A stretch of DNA of 64,000 nt from Halorarum salinum (GCF_013402875.1 NZ_CP058579.1:1364001-1428000), one strand, 5' to 3'; shown: positions 41,348-50,886, counted from the first letter of the stretch. Translations and numbers: made by a program. Notes: generated from the sequence alone by a model not told the origin.

Positions 41348-42250
41348 TTACCGCTCGGACCGCGCTCGACGCTCGAGCAGGCGCAACGCCGGACCGCTCG
41401 CGGCCAGCCGGATCCCGAGTCCGGTGAGTCGGTCCCGCATCCAACCCGGCACGGCCGTGCCGTAGAGCGATCCGAGCAGCGGGACCGGGCCGATGCGGTA
41501 GTGGGTGGACGGCTTCGCCGCGGTCGCGGCCTCGAGCACCGTCCCGGCGACGGTCCCGGGGTCGGTGATCAGCGGCCCGCCCGCCTCGACGGCGCGGATC
41601 CGTCCCAGCACGTCGTAGAGGTCGTCGTACCTGGCCGGGCGCGCGCCCGGCCGTCGCTCGTCGGCCGCCCGCTCGATCTCCTCGATCGCCCGGTCGTAGA
41701 ACTCGGTGGCCACGATCCCGGGCTGGACGACGACGACCTCGACGCCCGTGCCCGCCACCTCCTGTCGGAGCGCGTCGCTCAGCCCCGCGAGGGCCATCTT
41801 CGACCCGTTGTAGACGCCGATGCCGGCGAGCGCGAGGCGGTCCGCGGCGCTCGTGACGTTGACGATCCGGCCCTCCCCCCGCTCGCGCATGGCGGGCAGG
41901 ACCGCGCGCATCAGCCGGTGCGGGCCGAAGCAGTGGACGGCGAACTGGCGCTCGACCCGCCGCGTCGGGACGTCCTCGACGGGCCCGAACTGCCCGTACC
42001 CGGCGTTGTTGACGAGACAGTCGATCGCGCCCTCCTCGTCCCGGATTCGGGCGACGACGCGCTCGACGTCCTCGGGTTCGGTCAGATCCAGCGCCTCGAG
42101 TTCGACCCCGCGGTCCGCGAGCGCGTCGAGGTCGGCCCGGTCCGGATCCCGGACGGTCCCGTACACCCGCCAGCCGTCCCCGCGGAACGCCAGCGCGGTC
42201 GCGCGGCCGATCCCCGACGAACAGCCCGTGATCAGCGCGGTGCTCGCCAT
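41348..42250 (-). CDS. Short-chain dehydrogenase/reductase (SDR)
   Basis: 300 residues, classical SDR: TGCSSGIGRATA at 8-19, LVNNAGYGQFGPV near 84-96, catalytic Ser in NVTSAADRLA near 131-140 and YNGSKMAL (Tyr/Lys pair) near 148-155. The C-terminus after 200 carries arginine-rich helices (RLLERRARSER). Uses NAD(P)H; the substrate is not readable. ATG is the complement of 42248-42250. Confidence 0.9.
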   Translation of the reverse strand: MASTALITGCSSGIGRATALAFRGDGWRVYGTVRDPDRADLDALADRGVELEALDLTEPEDVERVVARIRDEEGAIDCLVNNAGYGQFGPVEDVPTRRVERQFAVHCFGPHRLMRAVLPAMRERGEGRIVNVTSAADRLALAGIGVYNGSKMALAGLSDALRQEVAGTGVEVVVVQPGIVATEFYDRAIEEIERAADERRPGARPARYDDLYDVLGRIRAVEAGGPLITDPGTVAGTVLEAATAAKPSTHYRIGPVPLLGSLYGTAVPGWMRDRLTGLGIRLAASGPALRLLERRARSER

Positions 42251-42454
42251 GGCCGTCCTACGACGCCCGGAACCGAAGTGTTTCCTCCCGCACGGAGCCG
42301 TCCCCGCTCGCCGCGGACCCGAGCGAGTGGCTGCGGAACAACGTGACCGGCCCGCGAGCCACGGCGGTGAGCGTGAGCGGCCCGAGACGAACTACTGGCT
42401 CCTGGTGGGCTGACGACCTCGGCTCCCGGCGATCGGGCTCCGAAGTGCTCCGTT

Positions 42455-43588
42455 CTACCCGTCGGCCTCGGTCTCGGTCGCCGTCTCGGTTCCCTCGTCG
42501 TCCTCGGGACAGACGGTCGCATCGTCCGTCACCGCTCCACCGTCGTCGGTGTACGCACCGTCCTCGCTCCCTTCCGTCTCCACGAAGCCGTACTCCTCGT
42601 CGTCGTTCGTGTCGAGGTGGGGCATCGCGATCAGGGTCTCCTCCTCCTCGAGTTCCGACTGGTCGAAGGACGCGCCGGACACGTCGTAGAGGGTGACGGT
42701 CACGTCCTCGTGGGTGCCGGGTTCGAGGTGCTCGGACACGCCGACGACGCTCTCCAGGGCGTCCCCGTCGAGCAGTGACGAGTCGTGGATGGTGACGAAG
42801 CCGCCCTCGGGCACGGTGACGGAGTCGACGGTGACGGTCGTCCCGGGGGAGGTCTGCTCGTCGAAGGAAACTGCGGCCTCCTCCGCCTCATCCGTCTCGG
42901 TGGGCGTCTCCGTCCCGGCGGGCGTTTCCGTCGCGATGGGCGCCTCCGTTTCGATGGCCGTCTCAGTCCCGGCGGGCGTCTCCGTCGCGATGGCCGCTTC
43001 GGTTTCCGTGGCCGTCTCGATTCCCGTCGGCGTTCCCGCTTCCGCGGGTTGGGCCGCCGCTTCGATGCGCAGCGTGCCGACGGACAGCCCCTCGACCGTC
43101 GTCGATTCCGCGCTCAGGGCTCCCCCCGAGAACATTTCGTGGGCCATGACAGCCCTCGAGTGATGGTCCTCGAACGTGACGTGGTCGGCCTCGACGCCCT
43201 CTATGGTGATCGTCTCGACCTCCGCGTCGATCGTGGCGACGTCATCCTCGACGGTTACCTCCGCGGACTCGATCGTCCCCGGTTCGACCGAATCGGCCTC
43301 GAATCCCTCCACGTTTTCGCCGAGGGTCGACGCGAACGACGTCCTGAGGTGGGGGGCGACGCCGGAGAACTCGTCGAGGTCCACCGTCAGGTTGGATATC
43401 CTGACGTTCTCCATCGTGATCGCTTCGATCTCGACGTCCTCGGCCGACATGGACCGGGAGGCGTCCGGCTGGCCGGAGTCTCCCTCGCTGGCGACCGTGA
43501 ACGCGACCGCCATTCCCGACGCGAGCACGACTGCCGCCGCGATGAGCACGACCGTTACACGGCTCCTTGGTGTGTGATGGTCCGTCAT
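42455..43588 (-). CDS. Secreted or surface protein with Thr/Glu repeats and a DUF7282-like domain
   Basis: 377 residues. It has an N-terminal hydrophobic segment (about 11-30), a beta-rich region (about 45-180), then a low-complexity region with repeated ETPAGTETAIETEAPIAT (18-residue, 54-bp period) at about 188-232. A beta-sandwich domain follows near 238-330 (FDEQTSPGTTVTVDSVTVPE; GGFVTIHDSSLL; LEPGTHEDVTVTLYD), resembling haloarchaeal DUF7282 domains. The tail is acidic. Probably cell-surface; no PGF-CTERM is seen. GGATAACAAT near 43621-43630 upstream is a possible promoter. Confidence 0.68.
   Translation of the reverse strand: MTDHHTPRSRVTVVLIAAAVVLASGMAVAFTVASEGDSGQPDASRSMSAEDVEIEAITMENVRISNLTVDLDEFSGVAPHLRTSFASTLGENVEGFEADSVEPGTIESAEVTVEDDVATIDAEVETITIEGVEADHVTFEDHHSRAVMAHEMFSGGALSAESTTVEGLSVGTLRIEAAAQPAEAGTPTGIETATETEAAIATETPAGTETAIETEAPIATETPAGTETPTETDEAEEAAVSFDEQTSPGTTVTVDSVTVPEGGFVTIHDSSLLDGDALESVVGVSEHLEPGTHEDVTVTLYDVSGASFDQSELEEEETLIAMPHLDTNDDEEYGFVETEGSEDGAYTDDGGAVTDDATVCPEDDEGTETATETEADG
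42914..43021. repeat. 54-bp tandem repeat in the surface-protein gene
   Basis: A first unit at 42914-42967 and a second, partly diverged unit starting at 42968 (the same CCCGGCGGGCGT start). They encode the Thr/Glu/Pro/Ala-rich linker. A possible site of length variation. Confidence 0.7.
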
Positions 43589-44078
43589 AACTTCGCCCGT
43601 ACGTTCGCTTCACGCCGTCATTGTTATCCTGCGACCCGAAATTCGATGGCCAGAGCCGCTCTCTTCGGTAAGACGCTTACCCAGCGGTACGACGACCGTT
43701 CGCCGAAACTGACACGCCGACGGATGACAGGGACGCGGAGGTTGAAGATCCGAATCGCGAGAGAACGGCCGGAGTACTTCCGCCGGTCGGTTCGGTAATC
43801 GGTCCCTGGACCGTCACGAAGCGCGCGAACGCCCGGGACGGTCCAGCGCGGCACGCGCCGTGGGTCGCACGTCGACACGGGCGAGGTCGTCCCGGAGACG
43901 AACCTCGCCGGTTCGAATCGTCGCAAACGGCGAGCCCGCCATCGTACTGGCGTCGTCGTCCGGACGGTGTCGGCCAGCGTCGAACGCCGTGACTCCGGAG
44001 GAACTCCCGACTGCGGTGGGGCGAGAAACGACCCTGGTTCCGGCGGGGGGTGCTCGACGACGCGGATCCGGAACGGAG
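43589..44078. other. Intergenic region
   Basis: About 490 bp between two minus-strand genes. It contains the putative promoter of the repeat surface-protein gene near 43621-43630. Open frames here, including the tail of the frame-shifted VWA reading frame, have low protein quality. A GGTTCGAATC-like stretch at 43909-43920 does not form a tRNA. Confidence 0.5.
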
Positions 44079-44992
44079 CTAGCCGTCGGAGGATGCCCCG
44101 GCCGTCGCGTTCCCGTGGTCGACGACCGTCCGCAGGACGACGAGGTCCCGGCGCATGCGCTCGGCGCCGAGCGCGTCCATCTCCCGCTCGAAGTAGTCGG
44201 CGAACGCGGCGAGTCGGTCGTGGAGGCTCCCGGACCCGGTGTCTCCGACGTTCGGCATCGCGTCCGTGAGGTAGACGACCCGCGTCTCGTACGCCTCGTC
44301 GCCGGCGTGGTCCTCGACGAGGAGGCCGGCGGTTCGCATGCCCGCGTCGAGGTCGGTTCCGCCGTCTGCACCGAGGCTCTCGACGGTTTCGTTGACGTCG
44401 TTTCGCGACTCGCCGACCGCCCCGAACTCGCGGACGACCGCGCGTCGTCGTCGTAGGCGACGATTCCCAGGCGGTCCTCCGGGCCGAGGTGACCGACGAG
44501 CGTTCGGAGCGCCGACCTCGCGGCGGACATCTTGGTCGTCGTCTCCGGGTTCGACGGCGTCCCGTTCCCGTCGTAGTAGTACCGTCCGATGCCGTCGGAC
44601 GTCGAACCGGACGTGTCCACGACGACCACGAGGTTCAGCTTCTTCCGCTCGAAGTCGGTCCGCGGGATCCCGGAGTTCGGTCCGACCGCCAGGTACCGCT
44701 CGGTCTCGTTCGAGAGCGGGTCCGTCGAGGTGGCGCGGCCGTAGGAGGGACAGAAGCGCTCCTCGCACGGCCGTGACTGGCCCGTGTCGAAGTAGTAGTC
44801 GTGGAACAGTCCCTCCGAGGTGACGTCCGTCGGCCGGGGGACGTAACCGTCGTGGACGTCGTCCCGAAACGCGTTCGCGTCCCGTGCGCCGCCGACCGAG
44901 AGGCCGACGCTGCCGCCGGATCCCGAACTGCTCACGCAGCCGGGGACGGCGAGCAGCGTCGCGACCAGCAGCGCCGCGGCCGTCCGTGGCAT
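44079..44992 (-). pseudogene. VWA-domain lipoprotein with an internal frameshift
   Basis: Starts at ATG 44990-44992 with a lipoprotein signal (lipobox Cys19, AVPGC). The VWA MIDAS appears as VVVVDTSGSTSDG followed by KMSAARSALRTLVGHL and GIVAYDDD. The sense frame is then lost at the CGCGCG run at 44439-44444 and continues in another frame with AVVREFGAVGESRNDVNETV, TDLDAGMRTAGLL and YETRVVYLTDAMPNVGD, ending at TAG 44079-44081. Removing one CG restores YDDDAVVREF. This is a frameshifted gene, a phase-variable one, or a sequencing error. Even when restored, the C-terminus after residue 260 is shorter than typical VWA proteins. VWA proteins bind metal-dependent ligands at the surface. Confidence 0.75.
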
Positions 44993-45177
44993 ATCCGGTT
45001 CCTTCGGCGGAAACATGATGATAATTTGGTAGGATGGGAGGGCGATTTCATCGACGGACCGGACGGGGACGGACGGCGTCGCGAGGAGGCGTTCGCGCCG
45101 AGACGGCGCGGGCGAGTACGCGGAGACGGCGTAGGCAGGCCAGCAGGGGTTTTCCTCCTACCGATCCAACTGACCGT

Positions 45178-45927
45178 ATGCCAGCGCGAGACGGCGGGGC
45201 CGACCCGGCGGACGGGGAGAGCCACTCGGCTGACGACCCGACGGACCTCTCGGACGGGGAGGCGGAGATCGGACGCGAGATGGCCGAGGACGTCACCGAG
45301 ATGAGTTCCGTGCTCGGGGACGCCTATCGCGGGGAACTCGACCGGGAGACGACGTGGCGGTCGCGGCTCGACCAGACGACCTCGTGGGCGGTGACGGTCA
45401 TGGCGGCCATCCTGACTTGGGCGTTCTCGAGCCCCGACAACCCCCACTACATCGTCCTCGTCGGCGTGGTGACCGCGGCGGTCTTCCTCCTCATCGAGGC
45501 GCGCCGCTACCGGGACTACGACGTGTACCGCTCGCGCGTCCGACTCTTCCAGGCGAACCTGCTCGCGGACGCGCTCGACCCCTCGCAGGGGCTCGAACAC
45601 TCGGACTGGCGGGCGGAGCTGAGCCGGGACTACCGGCGGCCGACGCTGAAGGTGTCGATCATCGAGGCGGTCGGGAACCGCCTGCGCCGCGTGTACGCCG
45701 CGCTGCTTACGGTCCTGCTCGCCGCCTGGCTCTTCCGCATCGGCGCGTTCGCCCCGGACGAGGGGTGGCGGACGACCGCCGCCATCGCGGACGTCCCGGG
45801 CGTCGTCGTGCTCGGACTCGTCGGCGCCTTCTACGCCGTCGTCTACGCGGTCGCGTTCTGGCCGCGTGACCGCGAGGCGATGGGCGAGTTCCGGGAGGGC
45901 AGGCCCGGCGAGTGGAAGAGGGACTGA
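45178..45927 (+). CDS. DUF2270 membrane protein
   Basis: 249 residues. An acidic N-terminus (1-45) is followed by four predicted helices arranged as two pairs (about 70-87, 93-110; 180-198, 210-232). Conserved-looking blocks are EARRYRDYDVYRSRVRLFQANLLADAL (about 110-136) and RRPTLKVSIIEAVGNRLRRVY. It matches DUF2270, a family of predicted integral membrane proteins found in haloarchaea and some bacteria. Function unknown. It is divergent from the VWA gene. Confidence 0.82.
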   Translation: MPARDGGADPADGESHSADDPTDLSDGEAEIGREMAEDVTEMSSVLGDAYRGELDRETTWRSRLDQTTSWAVTVMAAILTWAFSSPDNPHYIVLVGVVTAAVFLLIEARRYRDYDVYRSRVRLFQANLLADALDPSQGLEHSDWRAELSRDYRRPTLKVSIIEAVGNRLRRVYAALLTVLLAAWLFRIGAFAPDEGWRTTAAIADVPGVVVLGLVGAFYAVVYAVAFWPRDREAMGEFREGRPGEWKRD

Positions 45928-46215
45928 GTCGCCACGGCCCGAGTCACCACGGTCGTTCCGTTTCGTTCGTCCGGTTCCGTCGCTCCAGCCCGTTCGTTCC
46001 GCCTGGCCGTTCACGTCCGTCCGTTCCGTCCGGCTCGGGCCGGACGCCACCGTTTAGTGGCGTCCTCGCGTCTGCGTACGCATGTTCCGCCCGCCTCCGC
46101 TCCACGGTCGCCCCCGTCCGCGTCCGCCCGAACTGGGTCCGGACCGGCAGCCGAACCCTGCCCGGCGTCGGAGCTCCGACCGACGGCTCGACCCCTGTCG
46201 GCGACGGGGTGGCTC

Positions 46216-47586
46216 GTGGTAGACCTCCTCGTCTCCACGGGACGGCTCCTCGCGGCGTTCTTCCTCGTGTTCCTGAACGGCTTCTTCGTCGCCGCCGAGT
46301 TCGCCTTCGTCCGCGTCCGCTCGACGGCGGTCGACCAGCTCGTCGAGGAGGGCAGGTCGGGAGCACCGCTGTTACAGGAGATCATGGGGAACCTGGACGA
46401 CTACCTCGCGGTCACACAGCTCGGCATCACCATCGCCTCGCTGGGGCTGGGCTGGATCGGCGAGCCGGCGGTCGCGGCGCTCATCGAGCCGGTGCTCGAA
46501 CCGCTGCTCCCCGCGAGCGCCATCCACCTCGTCGCCTTCGGGGTCGGCTTCGGCTTCATCACGTTCCTCCACGTCGTCTTCGGGGAGCTCGCCCCCAAGA
46601 CCATCGCCATCCAGCGGGCCGAGCAGCTCTCGCTGTTCGTCGCGCCGCCGATGAAGTTCTTCTACTACCTGTTCGTCCCCGGCATCGTCGTGTTCAACGG
46701 GACTGCGAACTTCTTCACCCGCCTCGTCGGCATCCCGCCCGCCTCCGAGACGGACGAGACGCTCCAGGAGGAGGAGCTCCTGATGCTTCTCACCCGCTCG
46801 GGCAAGGAGGGCGACGTCGACATGGAGGAGGTCGAGATGATAGAGCGCGTCTTCGAACTCGACGACATCACGGTCCGCGAGGTGATGGTCCCGCGCCCGG
46901 ACGTGGTGAGCGTCCCGGCGGACCTCCCGCTCGCGGACCTCCGCTCTGTCATCCTCGAGGAGGGGCACACCCGGTACCCCGTCGTCGACGCCGACGAGGG
47001 CGATCAGGTGGTCGGGTTCGTCGACGTGAAGGACGTGATTCGGGCGAGCGAGTCCGGCCGGGCCGACTCGGGAACCGTCACGGCCGAGGACCTCGCACGG
47101 GAGATCCAGTTCGTCCCCGAGACCACCCGGATCAACGACCTCCTGCTGGAGTTCCAGAAGGGCCGGAGCCAGATGGCCGCGGTCATCGACGAGTGGGGCG
47201 CCTTCGAGGGCCTCGCGACCGTCGAGGACGTCGTCGAGGTCGTCGTCGGGGACCTCCGCGACGAGTTCGACGCCGACGAACGCGAGCCCGGAATCCGCCG
47301 CCGTGACGACGGGACCTACGCCGTCGACGGGAGCGTCCCTATCTCGCAGCTCAACGAGTCGCTCGAGGTCGAGTTCCGGAGCGAGGGGTTCGAGACGGTT
47401 GCCGGGCTCGTGCTCGACCGGCTCGGGCGCGCGCCGGAGGCCGGCGACGTCGTCGAGGCGAACGGCTACCGGTTCGAGGTGACGCGGGTCGACGGCGCCC
47501 GCATCTCGACGGTGGCGGTCCGGGGCGCGGACGGCGAACGACCCGAACGGGAGGGGACCCGGGGGACGGACGCCCCCGGCGAGTAG
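46216..47586 (+). CDS. CNNM/CorC family protein (DUF21-CBS-CorC_HlyC)
   Basis: 456 residues from GTG 46216. The DUF21 membrane domain has four helices (about 1-190: FLVFLNGFFVAAEFAFVRVRS; GFITFLHVVFGELAPKTIAIQ). A tandem CBS pair follows (about 205-330: REVMVPRPDVVSVP; GHTRYPVVDADEGDQVVGFVDVKDVI; MAAVIDEWGAFEGLATVEDVVE), then the CorC_HlyC transporter-associated domain (about 350-430). Family members are linked to Mg2+ or cobalt efflux and adenosine-nucleotide sensing. The ORF extends upstream to 46057, but that region reads as low-complexity non-signal sequence; I prefer the GTG, with moderate certainty. Confidence 0.85.
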   Translation: MVDLLVSTGRLLAAFFLVFLNGFFVAAEFAFVRVRSTAVDQLVEEGRSGAPLLQEIMGNLDDYLAVTQLGITIASLGLGWIGEPAVAALIEPVLEPLLPASAIHLVAFGVGFGFITFLHVVFGELAPKTIAIQRAEQLSLFVAPPMKFFYYLFVPGIVVFNGTANFFTRLVGIPPASETDETLQEEELLMLLTRSGKEGDVDMEEVEMIERVFELDDITVREVMVPRPDVVSVPADLPLADLRSVILEEGHTRYPVVDADEGDQVVGFVDVKDVIRASESGRADSGTVTAEDLAREIQFVPETTRINDLLLEFQKGRSQMAAVIDEWGAFEGLATVEDVVEVVVGDLRDEFDADEREPGIRRRDDGTYAVDGSVPISQLNESLEVEFRSEGFETVAGLVLDRLGRAPEAGDVVEANGYRFEVTRVDGARISTVAVRGADGERPEREGTRGTDAPGE

Positions 47587-47610
47587 CCGCCGGCCCTACG
47601 CGGGGCGGCG

Positions 47611-48618
47611 TCACGCGCGCGTCCGGGGCCCGTACTCCTCCCGGTACACGTCGAGCGTCGCGCGGAGCGCGCCGATGATGACCGGGCCGAAGAAGATGCC
47701 CATGAACCCGAGGACGTAGACGCCCCCGAGGACGCCGATGATGATGACGCTCGGGTTGACCTTCGCGTACCGGTCCACGACGATGGGGCGCAGGTAGTCG
47801 TCGGAGATCCCGACGACGATCGTCCCGTACACCAGCAGCAGCAGCGCCGGAACCGGCTGGCCGATGGCGAACAGGTAGACCACGGCGGGGCCCCAGACCA
47901 TGAACGAGCCGACGATCGGCAGGAGCGACAGGACGACCATCACCGCGGTCCAGAACGTCGCGTTCGGGACGCCCGTGGCGAACAGCCCCAGCCCCGCGAG
48001 CACGCCCTGCACGAGGGCGACGAGGACGTGTCCGACCAGCACCGCGCCCATGATGCCGTCCAGCCGGGCGTAGAGGTCCGCCTGTACGCGGTCGGGCAGC
48101 GGCGTCGTCGCCCGGAGCCAGCCGAGGAGGCGCTCGCCGTCCTTCAGGAAGTAGAAGAGGAGGAACACGGTCAGCCCCAGTCCGAGGACCGTGTGCGCGA
48201 GGACGCCGAAGGCCCCGAGGAGGCTGCCGACCCCCTCGGTCCCGACCTCCCCGACCGCCGTCCGGAGCATCTCGGTCAGGTCGACCTCCTGCCCGGTGAG
48301 TTCGAGCAGGAACTGCTCGACCCCGGCGAGCGTGAGTTCGCCCTCCCTGAGCCCCTCGAGGAGCGATATCGCCTCGGAGGCGGTGACGCGGACCACGACG
48401 ACGAGCGGCACGATCACCGCGACGGTCGCGGCGGTGACGAGGACCCCGGCCGCGGTCCGGGGGGCCATCCGGCCGACGAGCCTGCGCTGGAGCGGCGCGA
48501 GGACGTACGCCAGCAGCACGGCGAGGAGGAAGTACTGCAGGAACGGCAACACCAACGCCACGGAGAACAGCAGCAGGATGCCGACGAGCACCAGCAGCAA
48601 CCCCGTGGCGGCCTTCAT
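47611..48618 (-). CDS. AI-2E family transporter (PerM/YhhT type)
   Basis: 335 residues with about eight helices and the typical build: three N-terminal helices (about 5-85), a cytoplasmic segment (about 88-130), then helices including LGLGLTVFLLFYFLKDG (about 145-161) and the C-terminal block VYGTIVVGISDDYLRPIVVDRYAKVNPSVIIIGVLGGVYVLGFMGIFFGPVI (about 265-320), highly conserved in the family. Some members export autoinducer-2 or act as Na+/H+ antiporters; the substrate here is unknown. Convergent with the CNNM gene. Confidence 0.92.
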   Translation of the reverse strand: MKAATGLLLVLVGILLLFSVALVLPFLQYFLLAVLLAYVLAPLQRRLVGRMAPRTAAGVLVTAATVAVIVPLVVVVRVTASEAISLLEGLREGELTLAGVEQFLLELTGQEVDLTEMLRTAVGEVGTEGVGSLLGAFGVLAHTVLGLGLTVFLLFYFLKDGERLLGWLRATTPLPDRVQADLYARLDGIMGAVLVGHVLVALVQGVLAGLGLFATGVPNATFWTAVMVVLSLLPIVGSFMVWGPAVVYLFAIGQPVPALLLLVYGTIVVGISDDYLRPIVVDRYAKVNPSVIIIGVLGGVYVLGFMGIFFGPVIIGALRATLDVYREEYGPRTRA

Positions 48619-48773
48619 GGCTGAAACTCGGGCTGAACCGGCAAAAGTCGTGGCCCGGTCGGACCGTGCGGGACCGGGGGAGGCGTGTCGGGATGGAGGA
48701 CCCGCGCAGTCCGGTCGACGCGTTGCGAGCGCAACCCCGTCGTAAACGACCCTGGGGCGGCAACGGACCCGCC

Positions 48774-48989
48774 ATGGCCGAGGAGAACGATCCGAACGAA
48801 CGCGACGAGGAGGCCGCCTCGAACGACGGGGACGGCGAGGACGGGGAGAACCAGTACGGGGGCGGCGACGGGGACGTCGACGCCGTCGAGCAGACCGAGC
48901 GCGTCACCGACGGGGAGGACCCGGATGAGGACGAAAACGGGGACGAGGGGGAGGAAACGGGGGACGCCGGCGGTTCGGACCGCGAGTAG
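48774..48989 (+). CDS. Small, extremely acidic disordered protein
   Basis: 71 residues, over half Asp, Glu and Gly (DEEAASNDGDGEDGEN; DPDEDENGDEGEETGDAGG). There is no hydrophobic core. ATG 48774 gives MAEENDPNERD; an in-frame extension to 48666 is less plausible. Such proteins occur across haloarchaea; chance coding in this composition cannot be excluded. Confidence 0.4.
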   Translation: MAEENDPNERDEEAASNDGDGEDGENQYGGGDGDVDAVEQTERVTDGEDPDEDENGDEGEETGDAGGSDRE

Positions 48990-49097
48990 CCCCCGGTCGG
49001 CCCGGCGGGGCACGCTTCGGCCGTCGCGGTCGGACCGAACACCCTCCCGCGGGCCACCCGACGCCTTTTCAGCGGGCGGGGTCTAGGGAACCCGACC

Positions 49098-49283
49098 ATG
49101 GGACTGATCGACGCGCTCAGGGACGCGCTGACTCCGGATACGGAGGCGGGCGTCGTACACGAGTGCGCCGACTGCAGGACGGTCGTCGACGAGCCCCGCC
49201 GGCGGTGCCCGGAGTGCGGTTCGACCGAGATCGTCGAACGGGAGGGGTTCGAGTTCCGGCCGGCCGGCGAGCGCCGCCAGTGA
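49098..49283 (+). CDS. Zinc-ribbon microprotein
   Basis: 61 residues. After an acidic N-terminal helix (MGLIDALRDALTPD), two CxxC knuckles (ECADC at about 22-26; RCPECGS near 36-42) form a zinc ribbon, then a beta strand EREGFEFRP. Related small haloarchaeal zinc-finger proteins are common; the role is unknown. It is the second zinc-ribbon microprotein in this window. Confidence 0.7.
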   Translation: MGLIDALRDALTPDTEAGVVHECADCRTVVDEPRRRCPECGSTEIVEREGFEFRPAGERRQ

Positions 49284-49361
49284 GGCGGCCGAACGGACGG
49301 GCCGAACCCGTCGAAACGGCGCCGTCCTCGACGCGCCCCGTCCGGGGGAACCGACCGCGGC

Positions 49362-49994
49362 TCACGCTGGGAGGCCGTGCCGTTCGAGCGTCAGGTCCGA
49401 CGGGTCGAGCAGGTAGTACCCTTCCCAGGCGGGCGCGAGGCTGACCACGCGCGTCCCGCGGATCTCCGCCTCGCGGTGCGTGTGGTGGTGGCCGACGAGG
49501 CAGAGATCCGGGTCGGTCGCGTCGAGCAGGTCGGTGACGTGCTCGCAGCCGGGGTCGTAGCCGTACGAGAGCAACCCGGTCGGCGCCTCGTGGGTCAGGA
49601 GGACGTCCACGTCCGTCAGCGCGGCGACCCGCTCGACGTCCTCGCGCGTGAAGTGGCGGCGTCGGTCGCCCGCGAGTTCGCTCCGCGGCAGGTCGTACTT
49701 CGTCGGCGCGTAGTTCCCCGAGAGCCCGGCGACCCGCAGGCCCCCGACCTCCGCGACCGTGCCGGCGAGCAGGTGCGCGTTCCGCACGCCCGGCGGCGGC
49801 TCGCCGTCCCGGAGGGCGTCGATGGCGTCCAGGTCCTCGTTGTTGCCGGCGACGAACCACGTCGGCGCGGGGAGGTCGTACCACTCCAGGTCGCCGACCT
49901 GTAACGCAGCGTCGGGGTCGACGGCGTCGTAGGCGGCCAGGAGCGCCTCCCGGTTGTCGGCGTCGGCCGCGTGTGCGTCTCCGAGAACGAGCAC
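49362..49994 (-). CDS. Metallophosphoesterase
   Basis: 210 residues of the calcineurin-like fold. Motifs: LGDAHAADADN at 4-14 (D-x-H), LQVGDLEW at 31-38 (GD), VAGNNEDLDA near 48-57 (GNN/HE), LLTHEAPTG near 132-140 and VGHHHTHREA near 167-176 (GHxH). Two metal ions are expected. GTG start (complement of 49992-49994). The substrate may be a nucleotide, nucleic acid or phosphoprotein; short YfcE-like forms of this size exist. No operon partner. Confidence 0.88.
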   Translation of the reverse strand: MLVLGDAHAADADNREALLAAYDAVDPDAALQVGDLEWYDLPAPTWFVAGNNEDLDAIDALRDGEPPPGVRNAHLLAGTVAEVGGLRVAGLSGNYAPTKYDLPRSELAGDRRRHFTREDVERVAALTDVDVLLTHEAPTGLLSYGYDPGCEHVTDLLDATDPDLCLVGHHHTHREAEIRGTRVVSLAPAWEGYYLLDPSDLTLERHGLPA

Positions 49995-50237
49995 GGCGAC
50001 CGTTGGCGCGGAACGGGCCTAATCCTTGCCCCGACGATCCGGACGGTTCCTCGCGGGTCCCGACGCGGTGGAGGAACCGGTCGGTCCGGCGCTCTCCGGT
50101 CGCGGCCGCGCCGGACCGACCGGTTCGTCCGCGTAAGGATACCCTTCGGAACGCCCGTCGCGAGGTAGCGTGGGCCCCGGACCGGAAACGGACGGGTACC
50201 AATGTGGCGCGGCGTCGAACCAGAACCCGGTGATACG

Positions 50238-50729
50238 ATGACCGTGAGTTCACTACAGCAACTGTTCGAGCACGAACTGGAGGACATCTACTACGCCGAG
50301 CACGAACTGCTCGACGTGCTCGAGGAACTGGCCGAGAGCACCGAGAACGAGGAGGCCGTCCGGGCGTTCGAGGAGCACCGCGACGAGACGCAGGGGCACG
50401 TCGACAGGCTGGAGGAGGTGTTCGAGATGATCGGCGAACCGCCCGAGGAGGAGGAGTGCGAGGGCATCCAGGGGCTGATCAGGGAACACGAAGGGTTCAT
50501 CGAGCGGGACCCCGACCAGGGGATCCTCGACGTGTACAACCTGACGGCCGCACAGAAGACCGAGCACTACGAGATCGCCGCCTACGGCAACCTCGCGGTG
50601 CTGGCCGATCGGCTCGGAATGAGCGAGGCGGGCGACCTCCTCCACGAGAACTTAGAGGAGGAGGAGGCGACCCTCGAGACGCTGAAGGACCTGACCAGCG
50701 ACTTCGACTACGAGCAGCTTCGGGAGTAG
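50238..50729 (+). CDS. DUF892 (YciE/YciF-like) ferritin-fold protein
   Basis: 163 residues, four-helix bundle. The N-terminus SLQQLFEHELEDIYYAEHEL and the helix TAAQKTEHYEIAAYGNLAVLADRLG are the hallmark DUF892 blocks, with Glu/His residues arranged as in diiron ferritin-like proteins. LEEEEATLETLK carries further acidic ligands. YciE/YciF homologues are stress-induced in bacteria, and iron binding is likely. ATG 50238; the longer ORF to 50202 is unnecessary. Confidence 0.88.
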   Translation: MTVSSLQQLFEHELEDIYYAEHELLDVLEELAESTENEEAVRAFEEHRDETQGHVDRLEEVFEMIGEPPEEEECEGIQGLIREHEGFIERDPDQGILDVYNLTAAQKTEHYEIAAYGNLAVLADRLGMSEAGDLLHENLEEEEATLETLKDLTSDFDYEQLRE

Positions 50730-50886
50730 CGCCGGCACCCCGGGAACGCGGCTCCCCCGAGCACCCGTCCGGCCGTCGCCTAGGACGTTCGACCGCCCGC
50801 GGCGTCCGTCCTCGGACCGGGCCGATCGACCGAAGCAGCTGCCGGGCACACCCTTTTGCGGACGCGGACCGAACGGGAACGGTGGC

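Noticed and set aside
43909-43920. tRNA T-arm-like GGTTCGAATC
   Set aside because: No matching T stem, acceptor stem or anticodon arm around it on either strand.
43814-44438. Continuation of the VWA frame past the frameshift to 43814
   Set aside because: After the CG-run the sequence becomes Ser/Arg/Thr-rich and loses VWA motifs, which reappear in the shifted frame ending at 44079.
46057-46215. N-terminal extension of the CNNM/CorC protein
   Set aside because: Pro/Ser/Ala-rich sequence without signal or helix; the DUF21 membrane domain begins right after GTG 46216.
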